Shown here in pieces: positions 21,900 to 33,715 of a stretch of DNA of 64,000 bases. The notes beneath the pieces were generated by a model, which had not been told where the DNA came from, did no database searches, and was given only the letters and a program-made list of their open reading frames with translations. The stretch's first letter is position 1; each line of letters begins with the position of its first letter. Source of the stretch: Antilocapra americana (taxonomy: Eukaryota > Chordata > Mammalia > Artiodactyla > Antilocapridae); assembly GCA_007570785.1 (NCBI GenBank), contig ML660774.1, forward strand, positions 13,792,719-13,856,718. Reading direction: 5' to 3'. The translations under genes were made by a program, and so were the position numbers.

Positions 21900-22325
21900 T
21901 TACCATGAAGTGATGGGACCAGATGCTAGGATCTTCATTTTCTGAATGTTGGGTTTTAAGACAACTTTTCCACTCTCCTCTTTCACTTTCATCAAGAGGC
22001 TCTTTAGTTCTTCTTCGCTTTCTGCCATAAGGGCAGTGTCATCTGCATATTTGAAGTTATTGATATTTGCCCTGGCAATCTTGATTCCAGCATGTACTTT
22101 ATCCAGCACAGTGTTTCTCATGATGTACTCTGCATATAAATTAAATAAGCAGAGTGACACAATACAGCCTTGATGTACTCCTTTTCCTATTTGGAACCAG
22201 TCTGTTGTTCCATGTCCAGTTCTAGCTGTTGCTTCCTGACCTGCATACAGATTTCTTAGGAGGCTGGTTAGGTGGTCTGATATTCCTGTTTCTTTAAGAA
22301 TTTTCCAGAGTTTGTTGTGATCCAC
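21900..22325 (-). pseudogene. BovB reverse transcriptase palm fragment
   Basis: A 141-codon frame with GKGVHQGCIVSLCLFNLYAE (RT block with QG) followed by the catalytic YADD (22038-22049) in FKYADDTALMAESEEELKSL. The two metal-binding aspartates are intact, but stops and frameshifts on both sides separate it from the fingers and C-terminus. Its function in an intact element is target-primed reverse transcription. Confidence 0.88.
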
Positions 22326-22656
22326 ACAGTCAAAGGCTTTATCATAGTCAGTAAAGCAGAAATAGATGTTTTCTGGAACTCTCTTGCTTTTTCAATGATC
22401 CAAAGGATGTTGGCATTTTGATCTCTGGTTCCTCTCTCTTTCCTGAATCCAACTTGAACATCTATAAGTTCATGGTCCACTTAGTATTGAAACCTGGCTT
22501 GGAGAATTTTGAATGTTACTTTGCTAGCATGTGGCAGGAGTGCAATTGTGCAGTAGTTTGAGCATTGTTTGGCATTACCTTTCTTTGGGATTGGAATGAA
22601 AACTGACCTTTTCCAGTCCTGTTGTCACTGCTGAGTTTTCCAAATTTGCTGGTATA

Positions 22657-23178
22657 TTAAGTGCAGCACTTTACAGCGTCATCTTTTAGGATTTGAAATT
22701 GCTCAACTAGAATTCTGTCACCTCCACTAGCTTTGTTCATAATGATGCTTCCTAACGCCCACTTGACTTCACATTCCAGGATGTCGGGCTCTAGGTGAGT
22801 GATCACACCATTGTGATTATCTGGGTCATGAAGATTTTTTTTTGTATAGTTTTCTGTGTATTCTTGCTGCCTCTTCTTAACATCTTCTGCTTCTGTTAGG
22901 TCCATACCATTTCTGTCCTTTATTATGCCCAGCTTTGCATGAAATTTTCCCTTGTTATCTCTAATTTTCTTGAAGAGATCTCTAGTCTTTCCCATTCTAT
23001 TGTTTTCCTCTATTTCTTTGTATTGATCACTGGGGAAGGCTTTCTTATCTCTCCTTGCTATTCTTTGGAACTCTGCGTTCAATTGGGTATATCTTTTCTT
23101 TTCTCCTTTGCCATTTGCTTCTCTTCTTTTCTCAGCTATTTGTAAGGCCTCCTCAGAAAACCATTTTCCTTTCTGCAA
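22657..23178 (-). pseudogene. BovB linker and N-terminal reverse transcriptase fragment
   Basis: A 173-codon frame with KGEKKRYTQLNAEFQRIARR, KKRQQEYTENYTKKNLHDPD and VKWALGSIIMNKASGGD. This is the region between endonuclease and RT plus the first RT block. The N-K-A-S-G-G-D motif is kept. It lies within the 21277-24410 element. Confidence 0.85.
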
Positions 23179-24410
23179 TCCTTTTTCTAGAGGATGGTCT
23201 TGATCACTCCCTCTTGTACAGTGTCACAAAGTTCCATCCATAGTTCTTCAGGAACACTGTCTATCAGATCTAATTCCTTGAATCTATTTGTCACTTCTTC
23301 TGTGTAATTGTAAGAGATTTGATTTAGGTCCTGTGGTCTGAATGGTCTAGTGGTTTTATCTTCTTTCTTGAATTCAAGTCTGAATTTGTCAGTAAGGAGT
23401 TCATGATCTGAGCCACAGTTAGTTCCTGGTCTTGTTTTTGCTGACTGTATAGACCTTCTTCATCTATGGCTGCAAAGAATATAATCAATCTGATTTCTGT
23501 ATTGACCATCTGGTGATGTCCATCTGTAGAGTCTACTCTTGTGTTGTGGGAAGGGGGTGTTTGCTATGACCAGTGTGTTCTCTTGGCAGCACTCAATTAG
23601 CCTTTGCCCTGCTTCATTCTGTACTCCAAGGCCAAATTTGCCTGTTACTCCAGGTGTTTCTTGACTTCCTACTTTTGCATTCCAGTCCGCTATAATGAAC
23701 AGGACATCTTCTTTGAATGTTAGTTCTTGAAGGTCTTGTAGGTCTTCATAGAATCGTTCAACCTCAGCTTCTTCATCATTACTGGTCAGGGCATAGACTT
23801 GGATTACTGTGATATTAAATGGTGTGCCTTAGAAATGAACAGAGATCAGTCTTTTCTTTTTGAGATTGCATCCAAGTACTGTATTTTGGACTCTTACTGA
23901 CTATGGTGGCTACTCCATTTCTCCTAAGGGATTCTTGCCCACAGTAGTAGATATAATGGTCATTTGAATTAAATTCACCCATTCTTGTCCATTTTAATTC
24001 ACCGATTCCTCAACTCTTGATGTTCACTCTTGCCATATCCTGTTTGACCACTTCCAATTTGCCTTAATTCATGAACATAACATACCAGGTTCCTATGCAA
24101 TATTGCTCTTTACAGCATCAGACTTTACTTCCATCACCAGTCCCATCCACAACTGGGTGCTGTTTTTGCTTTGTCTCTGTCCCTTCATTCTTTCTGGAGT
24201 TATTTCTCCACTCTTCTCCAGTAATATATTGGGCACCTGCTGACCTGGGGAGTTCCTCTTTCAGTGTCATATCTTTTTATCTTTTCATACTGTTCATGGG
24301 GTTCTCAAGGCAAGAAGACTGTAATGGTTTGCCATTCTCTTCTCCAGTGGACCACATTTTGTCAGAACTCTCCACCATGACCCATCTGTTCTGGGCGGCC
24401 CTACATGGCA

Positions 24411-26749
24411 ATTTTTTTAAGACAAAAGTAAAATGGATTCTAATCATATAAGTAAAATGGCTGTACTGAAGCATTATACGTATTTCACACAACTTAAATC
24501 TGCAGAATCCAAGATCATTTATTTATTGACCTCAGGAATTTCTTTAAGGAAAGGCATAGTTGATCTGTAAAATACCAAGAATTATTTACGTTAATGTTTT
24601 AAGAGTCCTGAGTTTTAAAAATTCTAAAGCATTTCTCAACTTATTTATATTTTCACTCTTATAGCAGACAGTAAACTTCCTTTCATGTATCCTGTTTCCA
24701 AATAAGAGACACTTTTATTGTTTTGGGAATTATTGAAGGTCATGTTGATTTTCAAAGTAGCCTTCTGATATTTTTAGATGAGGCTTAAAACATATTTTCC
24801 TCACTTTTTTTCCCCCACCTGAACTATTGTCTTTTCACTTTTGTAGGCATTCTTAGGAGAATTCACTCACTTTATTTGATTTAATGGCATTTTTTTTTCC
24901 CCCGTGGACCATCCCAAACTCCATTATATCTCCTTTTTCCCCTAGACCTAAGGCTCCTACTCACCTTTATCTTTGGAGATTTTTCCTCTTCTTCAACCCA
25001 TTTTGGTATCTGTCTCTATTCCTTGAGAATGAAATGCAGCTATCCTTTGCCTCCATCTATAGCACTTTCTCACATTGTAGTTTATTCATGTTAACTGAGA
25101 ATCAATTGAACAACTTAGGTATTGAAGGTATTTTCCCTTTCAGATCATGTACTGAAATGAGTGAGATCAATCTTGGCAAAAGTGTCCATTCATAGAGAAG
25201 CCCAGAAATTTCAACCCCATGTTTTTTTTCACCTGTGCCGGCTGGTCAGAAACCTTCACTTAAAGTACATTATAAACATGAGCACACACGTGAGTTGCAG
25301 CTATAGGTATTTATTGTTTGTTCAGAGTTTTAATAAAATGTGATTTGGAGTGCCTTGAATTTTCCCTCTCTAGTTGACTTTAGCATCTACTGCTAAATTT
25401 TATCCTGCCTGCAGCTATTTCATTTATAAAGTGACACCGTGTTGGTGCCTGAATTTGTGATCTCCACCTAAAACCACCACATTGTTACATTTTTACTTAA
25501 TGTCCTTGATGTGACCTCATTATATTTTGCTACATTAATATACTTTATTTTTACATTAACTAAGAAAACATAAAAGGAATTGCAATTTTGGGTAGTGTGG
25601 AAATAATATTTTCAGTTTGGGACTGTACTAATTTGGGGCTGCATGTTGGTCTTGTAGGTGAATACATACAATAGAGAGAGTTTAAGGCTCACAAGACCAA
25701 ACAGAGTACAGACCAAAACTGGGAATCTATAAGCATATGAGCCATAGTCAACAATTCAGAGTAGGAATATGTTGGTCAAGGAGAATCCATGGAATGGGAA
25801 AAACAGTGGTAAGATGGATGCTGGGAGAATATCCCTGAACATTTAAGAGGTTTGTGTAGAAGATATTTGGGGATAAGGACATCTGGAGAAAATAGATTCA
25901 AAGCAGCACAAATAATCAAGCATATTAATGATCAGTCTTGGCTCAAATAACAGGAACATTTGTTAAATAAGAACCAATATATAAAGAATAAGGATCTTTA
26001 GGATTAATCCAGGCTTAGGTCTTGCCAGACAAGATGTAAAAACAGAATGTAGTTTATACATGGTGTTAGTCTTGACAAGGTAAGTAAACAAATGAGGTCT
26101 TTAAAAGTGCAAATAGTCTTTGTTATGGGAATTAGGGCATGGGGGAATTAGGAGATTATATTGAGAGTAAGATCTTAGACTTTAGGATTTACTATGTAGA
26201 AAAACTTCCAGTGATGACAGGGTACATTATTTGGTTTTTGTATGGGTGGGTAGACATGAAGTTTCTCAAAGTTAAGAAAAATAAGAGTCTGAGGATCTGT
26301 TAGGTGGTAAATGAGTCATTCATAGTAATGTTGAGGTTGCTTGGCATGATAACAGAACCTAAGAAGGCAAAACATTATAACCAAAGAGTCACACATTTCA
26401 ATGATCATTAGGAAATATACAGAGCTTAGTAGAAGAAAATGAATAGATGAACAGATAAATGAGGACAAGGGAACAGTATATGCAGCATCAGGCACTTTCC
26501 TCTACAGCAGGAGGATGAAGGAGCATTTTGCAGTGAGACGAAGTATGCAAAGTATAATGAAGCTCTGGTGTGATGGTTGGGAGGGGCAAGGAAACTGAAG
26601 TCATTATGGTGTGTGGAAAGTGCTAGCACCTTGGGTCATGAAACGGGCACAGTTTTTAATGTGGATTTGAGGAATGGTGACATCATCTGACCTTCAGTTT
26701 CTCTCTGAAGCCCTGATATCAACTGTGAATTTAGACATAGTCATATTAA
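24411..26749. other. Unique-looking intergenic DNA
   Basis: About 2.3 kb without a clear repeat. T/C-rich text at 24880-25080 gives a 103-codon frame (24884-25195, +) without any recognisable domain. Nothing supports an exon. Confidence 0.45.
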
Positions 26750-26973
26750 AAATTAATTCTAGGGTGGGATGATATGGGAGAAGGGCATTGAAGCATGTTA
26801 ATTGTCATGTGTCTAATCAATCGCCAGCCCAGGATTGATGCTCGGGGCTGGTGCAGCGAGATTTCCCGGGGGGGAGGGAGGAGGGAGGGGGGTTCCGGAG
26901 GGGAAGCATATGTAAACCCATGGTGATATCATGACAGTGTATGGCAAAAACAATAAAAAAGAAATTAATTCTA
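26750..26973 (+). mobile_element. Short artiodactyl L1 3' end with 12-bp target-site duplication
   Basis: The body 26762-26961 holds ATCAATCGCCAGCCCAGGAT, GGGGCTGGTGCAGCGAGATT, a G-rich tract and GTGTATGGCAAAAACAATAA, the 3' UTR of a ruminant L1. It is flanked by AAATTAATTCTA at 26750-26761 and again at 26962-26973. Only about 200 bp of the L1 was copied. Confidence 0.9.
26868..26903 (+). other. G-rich tract, potential G-quadruplex
   Basis: G runs of 7, 3, 3 and 6 separated by one to four bases (26868-26892) within the L1 3' UTR. This fits the G3+N1-7 pattern. A G-rich tract in the 3' UTR is a known feature of mammalian L1. Confidence 0.7.
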
Positions 26974-27391
26974 TGTTTTTCATATAAAAATAATTCATAT
27001 TAAAAATAATTCTAAGTATATTAGTCTTAGGGCTGAAATTGATAAATGTTAACATAGAGGAACTTTCCTGTTTGTCCTGTTGGTAGATACATATTCTTTA
27101 TTTCATACATTTAGCTAGTTAGAGTCACTTAAAAATATGTAAGGGAAGCTATATGGAGCCTGTAATTGTTGTATTAGTAGACTTCTTCTGTTGATGAATT
27201 CAGTATTGCTAAATTTTCCTGTGACTTTTATATGGTTAATTCTTATATTTCCTATATTAACCTCATGGTCTAATAGTCATGAACTGAAGCAGAGTAACTT
27301 ATAAATGAGAAGTTAATGTCTTGAAAAATTTTATTTAAATTCATTTCCATTCTTTGCATTTCATGGTATATATTTGAATATTTACTTGTAT
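26974..27391. other. AT-rich spacer
   Basis: AT-rich, with TTAAAAATAATTC repeated near 26985-27010. No gene was recognised. Confidence 0.4.
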
Positions 27392-27604
27392 TGGGCTTTC
27401 CAGGTGACATAGTGGTAAAGAATCCACCTGCCAGTGTCAGAGGCAAATGCAACATCAGTTCAATCTCTGGGTTGTGAAGATTGCCTGAATTACGAAATGG
27501 CAACCCATTAAAGTATTCTTGCCTGGAAAAGTTCCATGGACAGAGGAGCCTGGAGGGCCCCAGTCCATTAGGTTAAAAAGAGTGGAACACAACTGAGCAC
27601 ACAA
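27392..27604 (+). mobile_element. Bov-tA SINE
   Basis: TTGGGCTTTCCAGGTGACAT, AAAGAATCCACCTGCCAGTG, CGAAATGGCAACCCATTAAA and GAGTGGAACACAACTGAGCA give the complete element. A small insertion (GAGGCAAATGCAACATCAG) disturbs the B-box region. Confidence 0.92.
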
Positions 27605-27670
27605 GGGATGGGATTTACCTATATTAAAAACCTAAAAATTGGGTTCCATAATTAGCTATATGCCTACACA

Positions 27671-28584
27671 TCAGTTCAGTTCAGTTGCTAAGTCAAGTCT
27701 GACTCTGTGACCCCATGAACTGCACCATGCCAGGCTTCTCTGTTCATCATCAACTCCTAGAGCTTGCTCAAACTCATGTCCATCAAGTTGGTGATGCCAT
27801 CTGAGCATCTCATCCTCTGTCATCCCCTTCTCCTCCCACCATCAGTCTTTCTCAGCATCGGGGTTTTCTCCAGTGAATCAGTTCTTCACATCAGGTGGCC
27901 AAAGTATTGGAGCTTCAGCTTTAGCCTCAGTCCTTCCAATGAATGTTCAGGACTGATTTCCTTTAGGATTGACTGATTTGATCTTGCTGTCCAAGAGACT
28001 CTCAAGAGTCTTCTCCAATATCACAGTTCAAAAGTATCAATTCTTCAGTGCTCAGCTTTCTTTAAAGTCTAACTCTCACATCCATATGTGACTACTGGAA
28101 AAACCATAGCTTTGACTAGATGAACCTTTGTCAGCAATGTAATGTCTCTGCTTTTTAATATGCTGTGTAGTTTTGTCATTCATTTTCTTCCAAGGAGCAA
28201 GCGTCTTTTAATTTCATGACTGCAGTCACCATCTGCAGCAATTTTTTTGGAGCCCAAGAAAATGAAGTCTGTCACTGTTTCCACTGTTTCCCCATCTATT
28301 TGCCATGAGGTGATGGGACCAGATGCCATGATCTTCGTTTTTTGAATGTTGAGTTTTAAGTCAACTTTCTCACTCTCCTCCTTCACTTTCAGGAGGCTCT
28401 TTCTTTAGTTTTTCTTTGCTTTCTGCCATAAGGATGGTGTCATCTGCATATCTGAGGTTATTAATATTTCTCCCAACAATCTTGATTCCAGCTTGTGTTT
28501 CATCCAGCCCAGTATTTTTCATGGTGTACTCTGCACATAAGTAAAATAAGCATGGTGACAATATATAGCCTTGATGTACTCCTT
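27671..28584 (-). mobile_element. BovB LINE, 3' part
   Basis: Antisense BovB from TCAGTTCAGTTCAGTTGCTA at the 3' end up to TTGATGTACTCCTT, where the match stops at 28584. Minus-strand frames at 28180-28386 and 28370-28594 are pieces of one broken RT frame. The second includes NNLRYADDTILMAE with an intact YADD. Confidence 0.94.
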
Positions 28585-30130
28585 GACCATGCATAAAAGA
28601 GCAAAAAACAACTAAACAATGAACTATAGCATCGAATTTTTGAAGTATTTAAAAAAATGTCTGATGTGTTTCCTAGCTTAAGGGAAGTATAAAAACAAGT
28701 AGAAAGGTGTTGAACAGGTGCTATAGAGCTGTGATATCCAGTCACAATTGTCAGAGTCATGTGGGAGTCTTGAGCATTTGATAAAATTTACACTGTAATA
28801 TAAAGAATTAATATGAAAAAGGTAAAATATTTTATTAAAGATTTTAGAATGCTAATTATATGTTTCAGTAATAGAAATATTGTGTTAAATATTTTATTAA
28901 AACTAATTTCAGCAACTTATTTTAATTTTTAATGAGATTATTAGCAGATTCAAAATTACATATGTCACTCTTATATTTTTATTTGATATTGCTGCTAGAG
29001 AAAGTGAACTGAAGCCAAATATTGGCTTTAATGAATTAAATGGACATTGTGTTTCCTTTGCTAGGACTATGTTATATACACAATTACTCTGAGTGAAGTC
29101 TCGAAAATCTCCTGTATACTGTCCTACATAAAGCCAATTTTTCTCCATAACATCACATATGATATCATGTATTATCATGCAGTATCCTAGATTATCCTCA
29201 ATTGTGAAGAAATCTTTACCTGTCTTTCTCCCCCATCTGCCTGGAAGCGTCATTCTAAATGGAATCACTTTGCACTATTTCTGATACAATAGCTCGAACA
29301 GGAAGAGATATTCAAAAATTACCTACTTATCTTACTGTGATAGTAGCAGTAGTTGTTGCCTCAGTAGTAAAAACTGAGGAATGCCCTGTTGAAATCTAAT
29401 ATTACTATGACATTTAAGCATGAAGTGCTGGCATAACTGCAACAGTCAGAAGATTCCAGAGAGATTTACTCCTGTCAGAGACAGTGATAGGGATATTTTC
29501 TTCTAAAGATCTTATTCCCACTTCTCCATCTCAAAATAGGTGTAGTCTTGTTTTTTAAAGTAGGCAGTTATGAACCATGTGCAAAAGATACTATACAAAT
29601 TGCTTGAAGAATTGGCAAATGTAATAAGTTGGCTTTTTTTTTACTTTTAAGATTTTCCACTAAAAACATAGATTATAAAATGTATTTTTGTTTTAAAATT
29701 TATTTGCTTCTAAAATATTTATAAAAGCCTAAAAGAAAAACCTGGGATATCAACTGTTCAGTAAGTGAATTACTGAGTAAAATAATCCAAGCAATCTACT
29801 AAGATCTTGAGCACTTTCTTCCCAGTGTACATTGAGTAACTGAAACATAAACAGAACTAGCTTTTGACAGGGTGTCATTTTGGGCCAAATTGCTCTAATT
29901 AATAAGGTGAGTTACCAAACATCAGAGTATCTCAGCATTAAAATCAGACACATCAGAAACAAGAAAAGGGGTGAGGAAGAAGAAGTAACCAAGTTAGAAA
30001 TAGTATTTTTTTTGCAATTAATAGACATTAATTTGGAGAAAATAGCAACTATGTGTATGTATATTAGCTATATATATGTATAACTATATGTAAATATTGT
30101 TATAAATTTAACTATATTTGACTTATAGTA
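28585..30130. other. Unique-looking intergenic DNA
   Basis: About 1.5 kb, AT-rich. The 119-codon frame at 28909-29268 (-) shows no domain that I recognise and no repeat similarity. It is treated as chance. Confidence 0.4.
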
Positions 30131-30392
30131 TTATATTAGTTTCACATATACACATTCCGATTGTTTTCCATTACAGGTTATTACAAGTTATTGTTATAGG
30201 TTATTACAATCATTGATATAGTTCTCTGCTGTACCTTCAGTCCTTATTGTTTCTTTCTTTTATAATATAGTAATATGTATCTGTTAATTTCAAATTCCTA
30301 GTTTAGCCCTCTTCCTCTTCTCTTTCCCCTTTGGTAACCATAACTGCATCTATTAAGTTGTCTGTTTCTAATGTATGACATAAATTGCTGTG
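30131..30392 (-). mobile_element. L1 3' UTR fragment
   Basis: CCATTACAGGTTATTACAAG, TATAGTTCTCTGCTGTACC, TAGTAATATGTATCTGTTAA and CCCCTTTGGTAACCATAACT are antisense L1 3' UTR of an older type, ending at GTTGTCTGTTTCTAATG. Confidence 0.7.
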
Positions 30393-30582
30393 AGTACAGA
30401 GATACCAGGGTTTGGTAAAAAGGAAAAAAAAAAGACTATTTTTCCAGTTATAATACCCTGCTCACATAAAAACGAAGCAAAACCATAACTGACCTCTGCA
30501 AGGTCATGGAGACATTTGCAGCATGGATAGAATGACAGGTTTAGTCAGGCAAAGTGATGAGGCCAGGTATTTTTTAATAAGT

Positions 30583-30650
30583 CACCAAGAGTCAGACATG
30601 ACTGAGTGTGTGTGTGTGTGTGTGTGCGCGCGCATGTGTGTGTGTAGGCA
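30583..30650 (+). mobile_element. Bov-tA 3' end with (TG)n tail
   Basis: CACCAAGAGTCAGACATGAC matches the SINE 3' end, followed by a TG-rich repeat. This is a common Bov-tA tail form. Head and body are missing. Confidence 0.65.
30606..30646. repeat. (TG)n(CG)n(TG)n microsatellite
   Basis: Forty-one bases of uninterrupted purine-pyrimidine alternation: TG units, then GCGCGCGC, then ATGTGTGTGTGT. The short frames read across it are artefacts. Confidence 0.95.
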
Positions 30651-31815
30651 AGAAGTACAATGCTAGCATGTTCCTTAGCTCTGAAATTTTGCCTTTCCCT
30701 CTCCCACCTGCTCCCCATGCTCAGGAGAAACTCAAACATTGTCACTTGTTCTTGCGCTTGAGTCTCTCCTGCTACCCTCCCTCAAGTTCACCATCTGCAG
30801 TTGGATTGACTTAGACTTTCAAAAATAAAGCAAATACGACTTTGTTCTGAGCTATGTTAACACCAGTCACTTTTTTCTTAACTATCTCTGTTCTGTATTT
30901 TATCAGCTATTTTGCTCTCAAAGTGAAATTCTCTTTCCTATGTTCAGTCCTTAATATAGTTTGAAATTATTTTATGTGTATATTATAAAAGATAACACCT
31001 AGTAAGTATTGGAGACTGTGTGAGGGGCTCCTCACACAGCATTTAATTAGCCTTGCTAGAATGAGTGAGTATTCAATGTTATTTCCCTAAGCTCCCGGAT
31101 TAGGTAATGCTGAACCCAGAAGTTGAAAGAACTTGGATAACCTTACTGCATTGTGAAAGTTAAGTTCCAAAACTGGGCTTTCTCAACCTAAAGCCTTTTA
31201 TGATGATGTTAGACTTGCCCTGTTCCTTGCTTTTACTTAATTTTATTATTATTAAACAAAATAAATATATATAGTTTCCCCCAAAGGAGCAAAGAAGCAC
31301 TGAGGAATGAAAATTTTCAGGATGCATATCCCTGACTATGAAGAGTTAACCTGCCTACTCTGCTTTCCATGCCTTCCTACATTTTTTCTATTCTCTCTCA
31401 TCTGGGAATGAGTGAATTAAGATTCAAAATTCTTTTCCTCCCTCTTGAAATAGACATTATAAAACAGACCAATGAAATTTCAATGAAAAGAATGTAATGT
31501 ATATTAAAGAGGAAAATTTTCATATGAGTGATAAATCCTAAACATCTCAGTGTACTTTGTACATTGAAAAACAAATCATCATATTCAAACTCCTGGAAGT
31601 GTCAGATAGCTGGTTATGGCTCTCCCCCAGTATCTGCAGTGCAACAGTTTTGCATAGCCAACAAAATACCTCAAACTCTTCATAGTTCATGACTTTAAAA
31701 ACATTTAAAATTTCAGTAACCCCAATGTATATTTTAGACTCTCTCCAGATTTACTTAAACATGGTATTGAGGGGCTTGGGAAGACATGCCTTGAATTATA
31801 GACTATTTCTTAAGT
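30651..31815. other. Unique-looking DNA with a perfect hairpin
   Basis: No gene. A weak MIR-like stretch may lie at 31000-31110, but was not strong enough to list. A 10-bp perfect hairpin lies at 31016-31039. Confidence 0.4.
31016..31039. repeat. Perfect 10-bp hairpin
   Basis: CTGTGTGAGG (31016-31025) and CCTCACACAG (31030-31039) pair exactly around the loop GGCT. It is not followed by a T-run on either strand and is not a bacterial-type terminator. Confidence 0.85.
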
Positions 31816-32131
31816 GAAAGTGAAAGTCGCTCAGTCATGTCTGACTCTTTGTGACCCCATGGACCATACAGTCCATGGACTTCTCTAGGCCAGAATACTG
31901 GAGTAGGTAGCCTTCCCCTTCTCCAGGGGATCTTCCCAAGGATCTTTCAAAACCCAGGTCTCCCACATTCCAGGCGGATCCTTTACCAGCTGAGCCACCA
32001 GGAAAGCCCATGAATATTGGGGTGGATAGCCTATCCTTTCTCCAGAGGATCTTCCCAACCCAGGAATCAAACTGGGATCCTCTGCATTGCAGGCAGCTTC
32101 TTTACCAACTGAGCTATCAGGGAAGCCCAAT
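31816..32131 (-). mobile_element. Bov-A2 type dimeric SINE
   Basis: Antisense: GTGAAAGTGAAAGTCGCTCA, CCATGGACCATACAGTCCAT and a first monomer ending CTGAGCCACCAGGAAAGCCC at about 32010. A second monomer follows, with ATCTTCCCAACCCAGGAATC, ending CTGAGCTATCAGGGAAGCCC. Two related units in tandem define Bov-A2. Confidence 0.93.
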
Positions 32132-32949
32132 GCAAACTCCAGAGAGGAAAGATGTTTCTGCCGGGTTAGTGAATATCCTCAAAGGAGTTTTCAGAGTGCT
32201 AGTGTGAGAAGGTTTGCAAAAATGCAGTGCTCTTTTCAAAGCTGATAATTGTGGAAGCTCCCACATTAAATAAATGAGACACTCAGTAATAATTATAAAA
32301 AGAGCTAACTTAAATCTCCTGGAAGAAAGATAGGAGAATGAATGTAGACTAGTCATTCAAACTATTTGTCTCCAGAATCATCTAATTATTCATTAATTGT
32401 AATGCACATGAATCATGGTGTTTCAACTCACTCATATAATTTTGTGATGTGTATATTATTGTATATTGTATTTGTATCCATTTAGGTTATGATATTATCA
32501 AAACAAGATATTCAGTCTCAAATTACAGGAAGAATTCAAATGAACTAAAACTTCGAGGAGCTTAAATATTCAAATTAAATGCAGTCTTGAGTCATTCCAT
32601 TGGGTCATATTCAGGGCTGCCCTTTTACAATGCTGACAAACAAGTACACAATAATGTATTCAAAAGGTCTGGAGGAACTGCATGATTTATGTATCAATAC
32701 ACAGACATTTGAATTTTAAATGATGACCAATTGTTAATATTCCTGTTGTTTTTATCAGGGCCAAGATTTTCTCTGGACCCAGGTTAAAAGTTAAATGGGA
32801 ATAAGTGTGGCAAAACAGATAATTTTAAAGGTAAATTTTTTCATATCAAAATATTGCAAGTTACTTTTAAAATTTGTTTCATTTGAGTTGGGTTTAAGAA
32901 ATATTTGCTGATGATAAACTTGGCCCCTATTCATCTCCAAAACCAGTTT
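32132..32949. other. Unique-looking intergenic DNA
   Basis: No gene or repeat recognised. Confidence 0.4.
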
Positions 32950-33062
32950 ATCATCTCATCTCCATAACTATTCCAGAGGCGTATTTCATTGCCATCATGG
33001 TACAAATGAAGACTATAGCTCAGAAAAATGAAACAATACCTTTAGGAGTGCACAACCTAAAG
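32950..33062 (-). mobile_element. MIR SINE fragment
   Basis: TATCATCTCATCTCCATAAC, CAGAGGCGTATTTCATTGCC and GGTACAAATGAAGACTATAG, followed by AGTGCACAACCTAAAG, follow antisense MIR order. Confidence 0.55.
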
Positions 33063-33587
33063 AAAAAATATCCTCCTCAAGAATTTGGGGTGTGAAGTAG
33101 AATACAAAGATAAGAAGAGGGAGCCACCTGTGAATGCCTGTGCTGCTGCGGTCTACTAGGATATTTGTTGAATGGAAGGGAACAGAGTTACAATTACTCT
33201 AAAACCAAAGCTGATTACAAGAGAAAAACAAAAATGTCTGCCCTTGAAATTCTGCAAAACACATTCATTTTTCCAAAGTTCTATTTCATCTGAAATAGAA
33301 CCAAGATAGCAGCTTTGAAAATGACTCAGGTGAATAGTTTCATAGGTAGTTTCTCAAATCTGTAATTACTTCTTTTTGATCACGAGCAGCACAACTAACA
33401 GTCAGGAGCTGTGATTTTGGGGAGAGGAGATGGTGGGTGATTTCACTGACTTTTTCATAATTTTTATGCAGTTTACGTGGGGGAAAGATTTATTTAAGTA
33501 GGAGTTTTTCTTGTTCTCCTAATAAGAAGCTTGAGGTATAAAGTTTGAATGAAAATAAAAATATATTGTGTCTCTCTGTAAGTATAT
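33063..33587. other. Unique-looking DNA with a short palindrome
   Basis: GTTCTATTTCA (33288-33298) and TGAAATAGAAC (33301-33311) form a 24-bp near-perfect palindrome. Nothing else was recognised. Confidence 0.45.
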
Positions 33588-33715
33588 AACTGTAGGCAAG
33601 TCACTTCATATCTTTGGCATCTAATTTTATGTTTATGTTTGTTTTATGTTTCATTTATAAGCAAGGTGATTGGATTACACCAATACATTTCAGATTTATT
33701 AAAGCAGTATAACTC
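33588..33715 (+). mobile_element. MIR-type SINE (MIR/MIR3)
   Basis: TAACTGTAGGCAAGTCACTT followed by TTTCATTTATAAGCAAGGTG and ATTGGATTACACC. The first motif is the MIR core start; the second fits the MIR3-like TAAAATGAGGGGGTTGGA region. Confidence 0.5.

Larger units (their letters stand above)
21277..24410 (-). mobile_element. Nearly full-length BovB LINE (inactive)
   Basis: A continuous 3.13-kb BovB (RTE clade) in antisense. The 3' end TCAGTTCAGTTCAGTTGCTC is at 21277; the 5' region with TCATACTGTTCATGGGG and TTTGTCAGAACTCTCCACCA is at 24285-24370. In element order it holds the apurinic-type endonuclease (about 24100-23300), a linker, the reverse transcriptase (about 22750-21900) and the C-terminal part (to about 21330). 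Compared with other BovB copies here it lacks only part of the 5' UTR seen at 16390-16583. The ORF is broken into at least five frames, so it is not autonomous. No clear target-site duplication was seen. Confidence 0.95.

Noticed and set aside
24884..25195. 103-codon plus frame
   Set aside because: Lies in pyrimidine-rich DNA; the product is Phe/Pro/Ser rich without a domain.
28909..29268. 119-codon minus frame without repeat similarity
   Set aside because: No recognisable domain, AT-rich, and no splice or promoter context. A frame of this length is not rare by chance in 64 kb.
30545..30814. Frames rich in Cys/Val or Thr/His
   Set aside because: They are translations of the TG/CG microsatellite.
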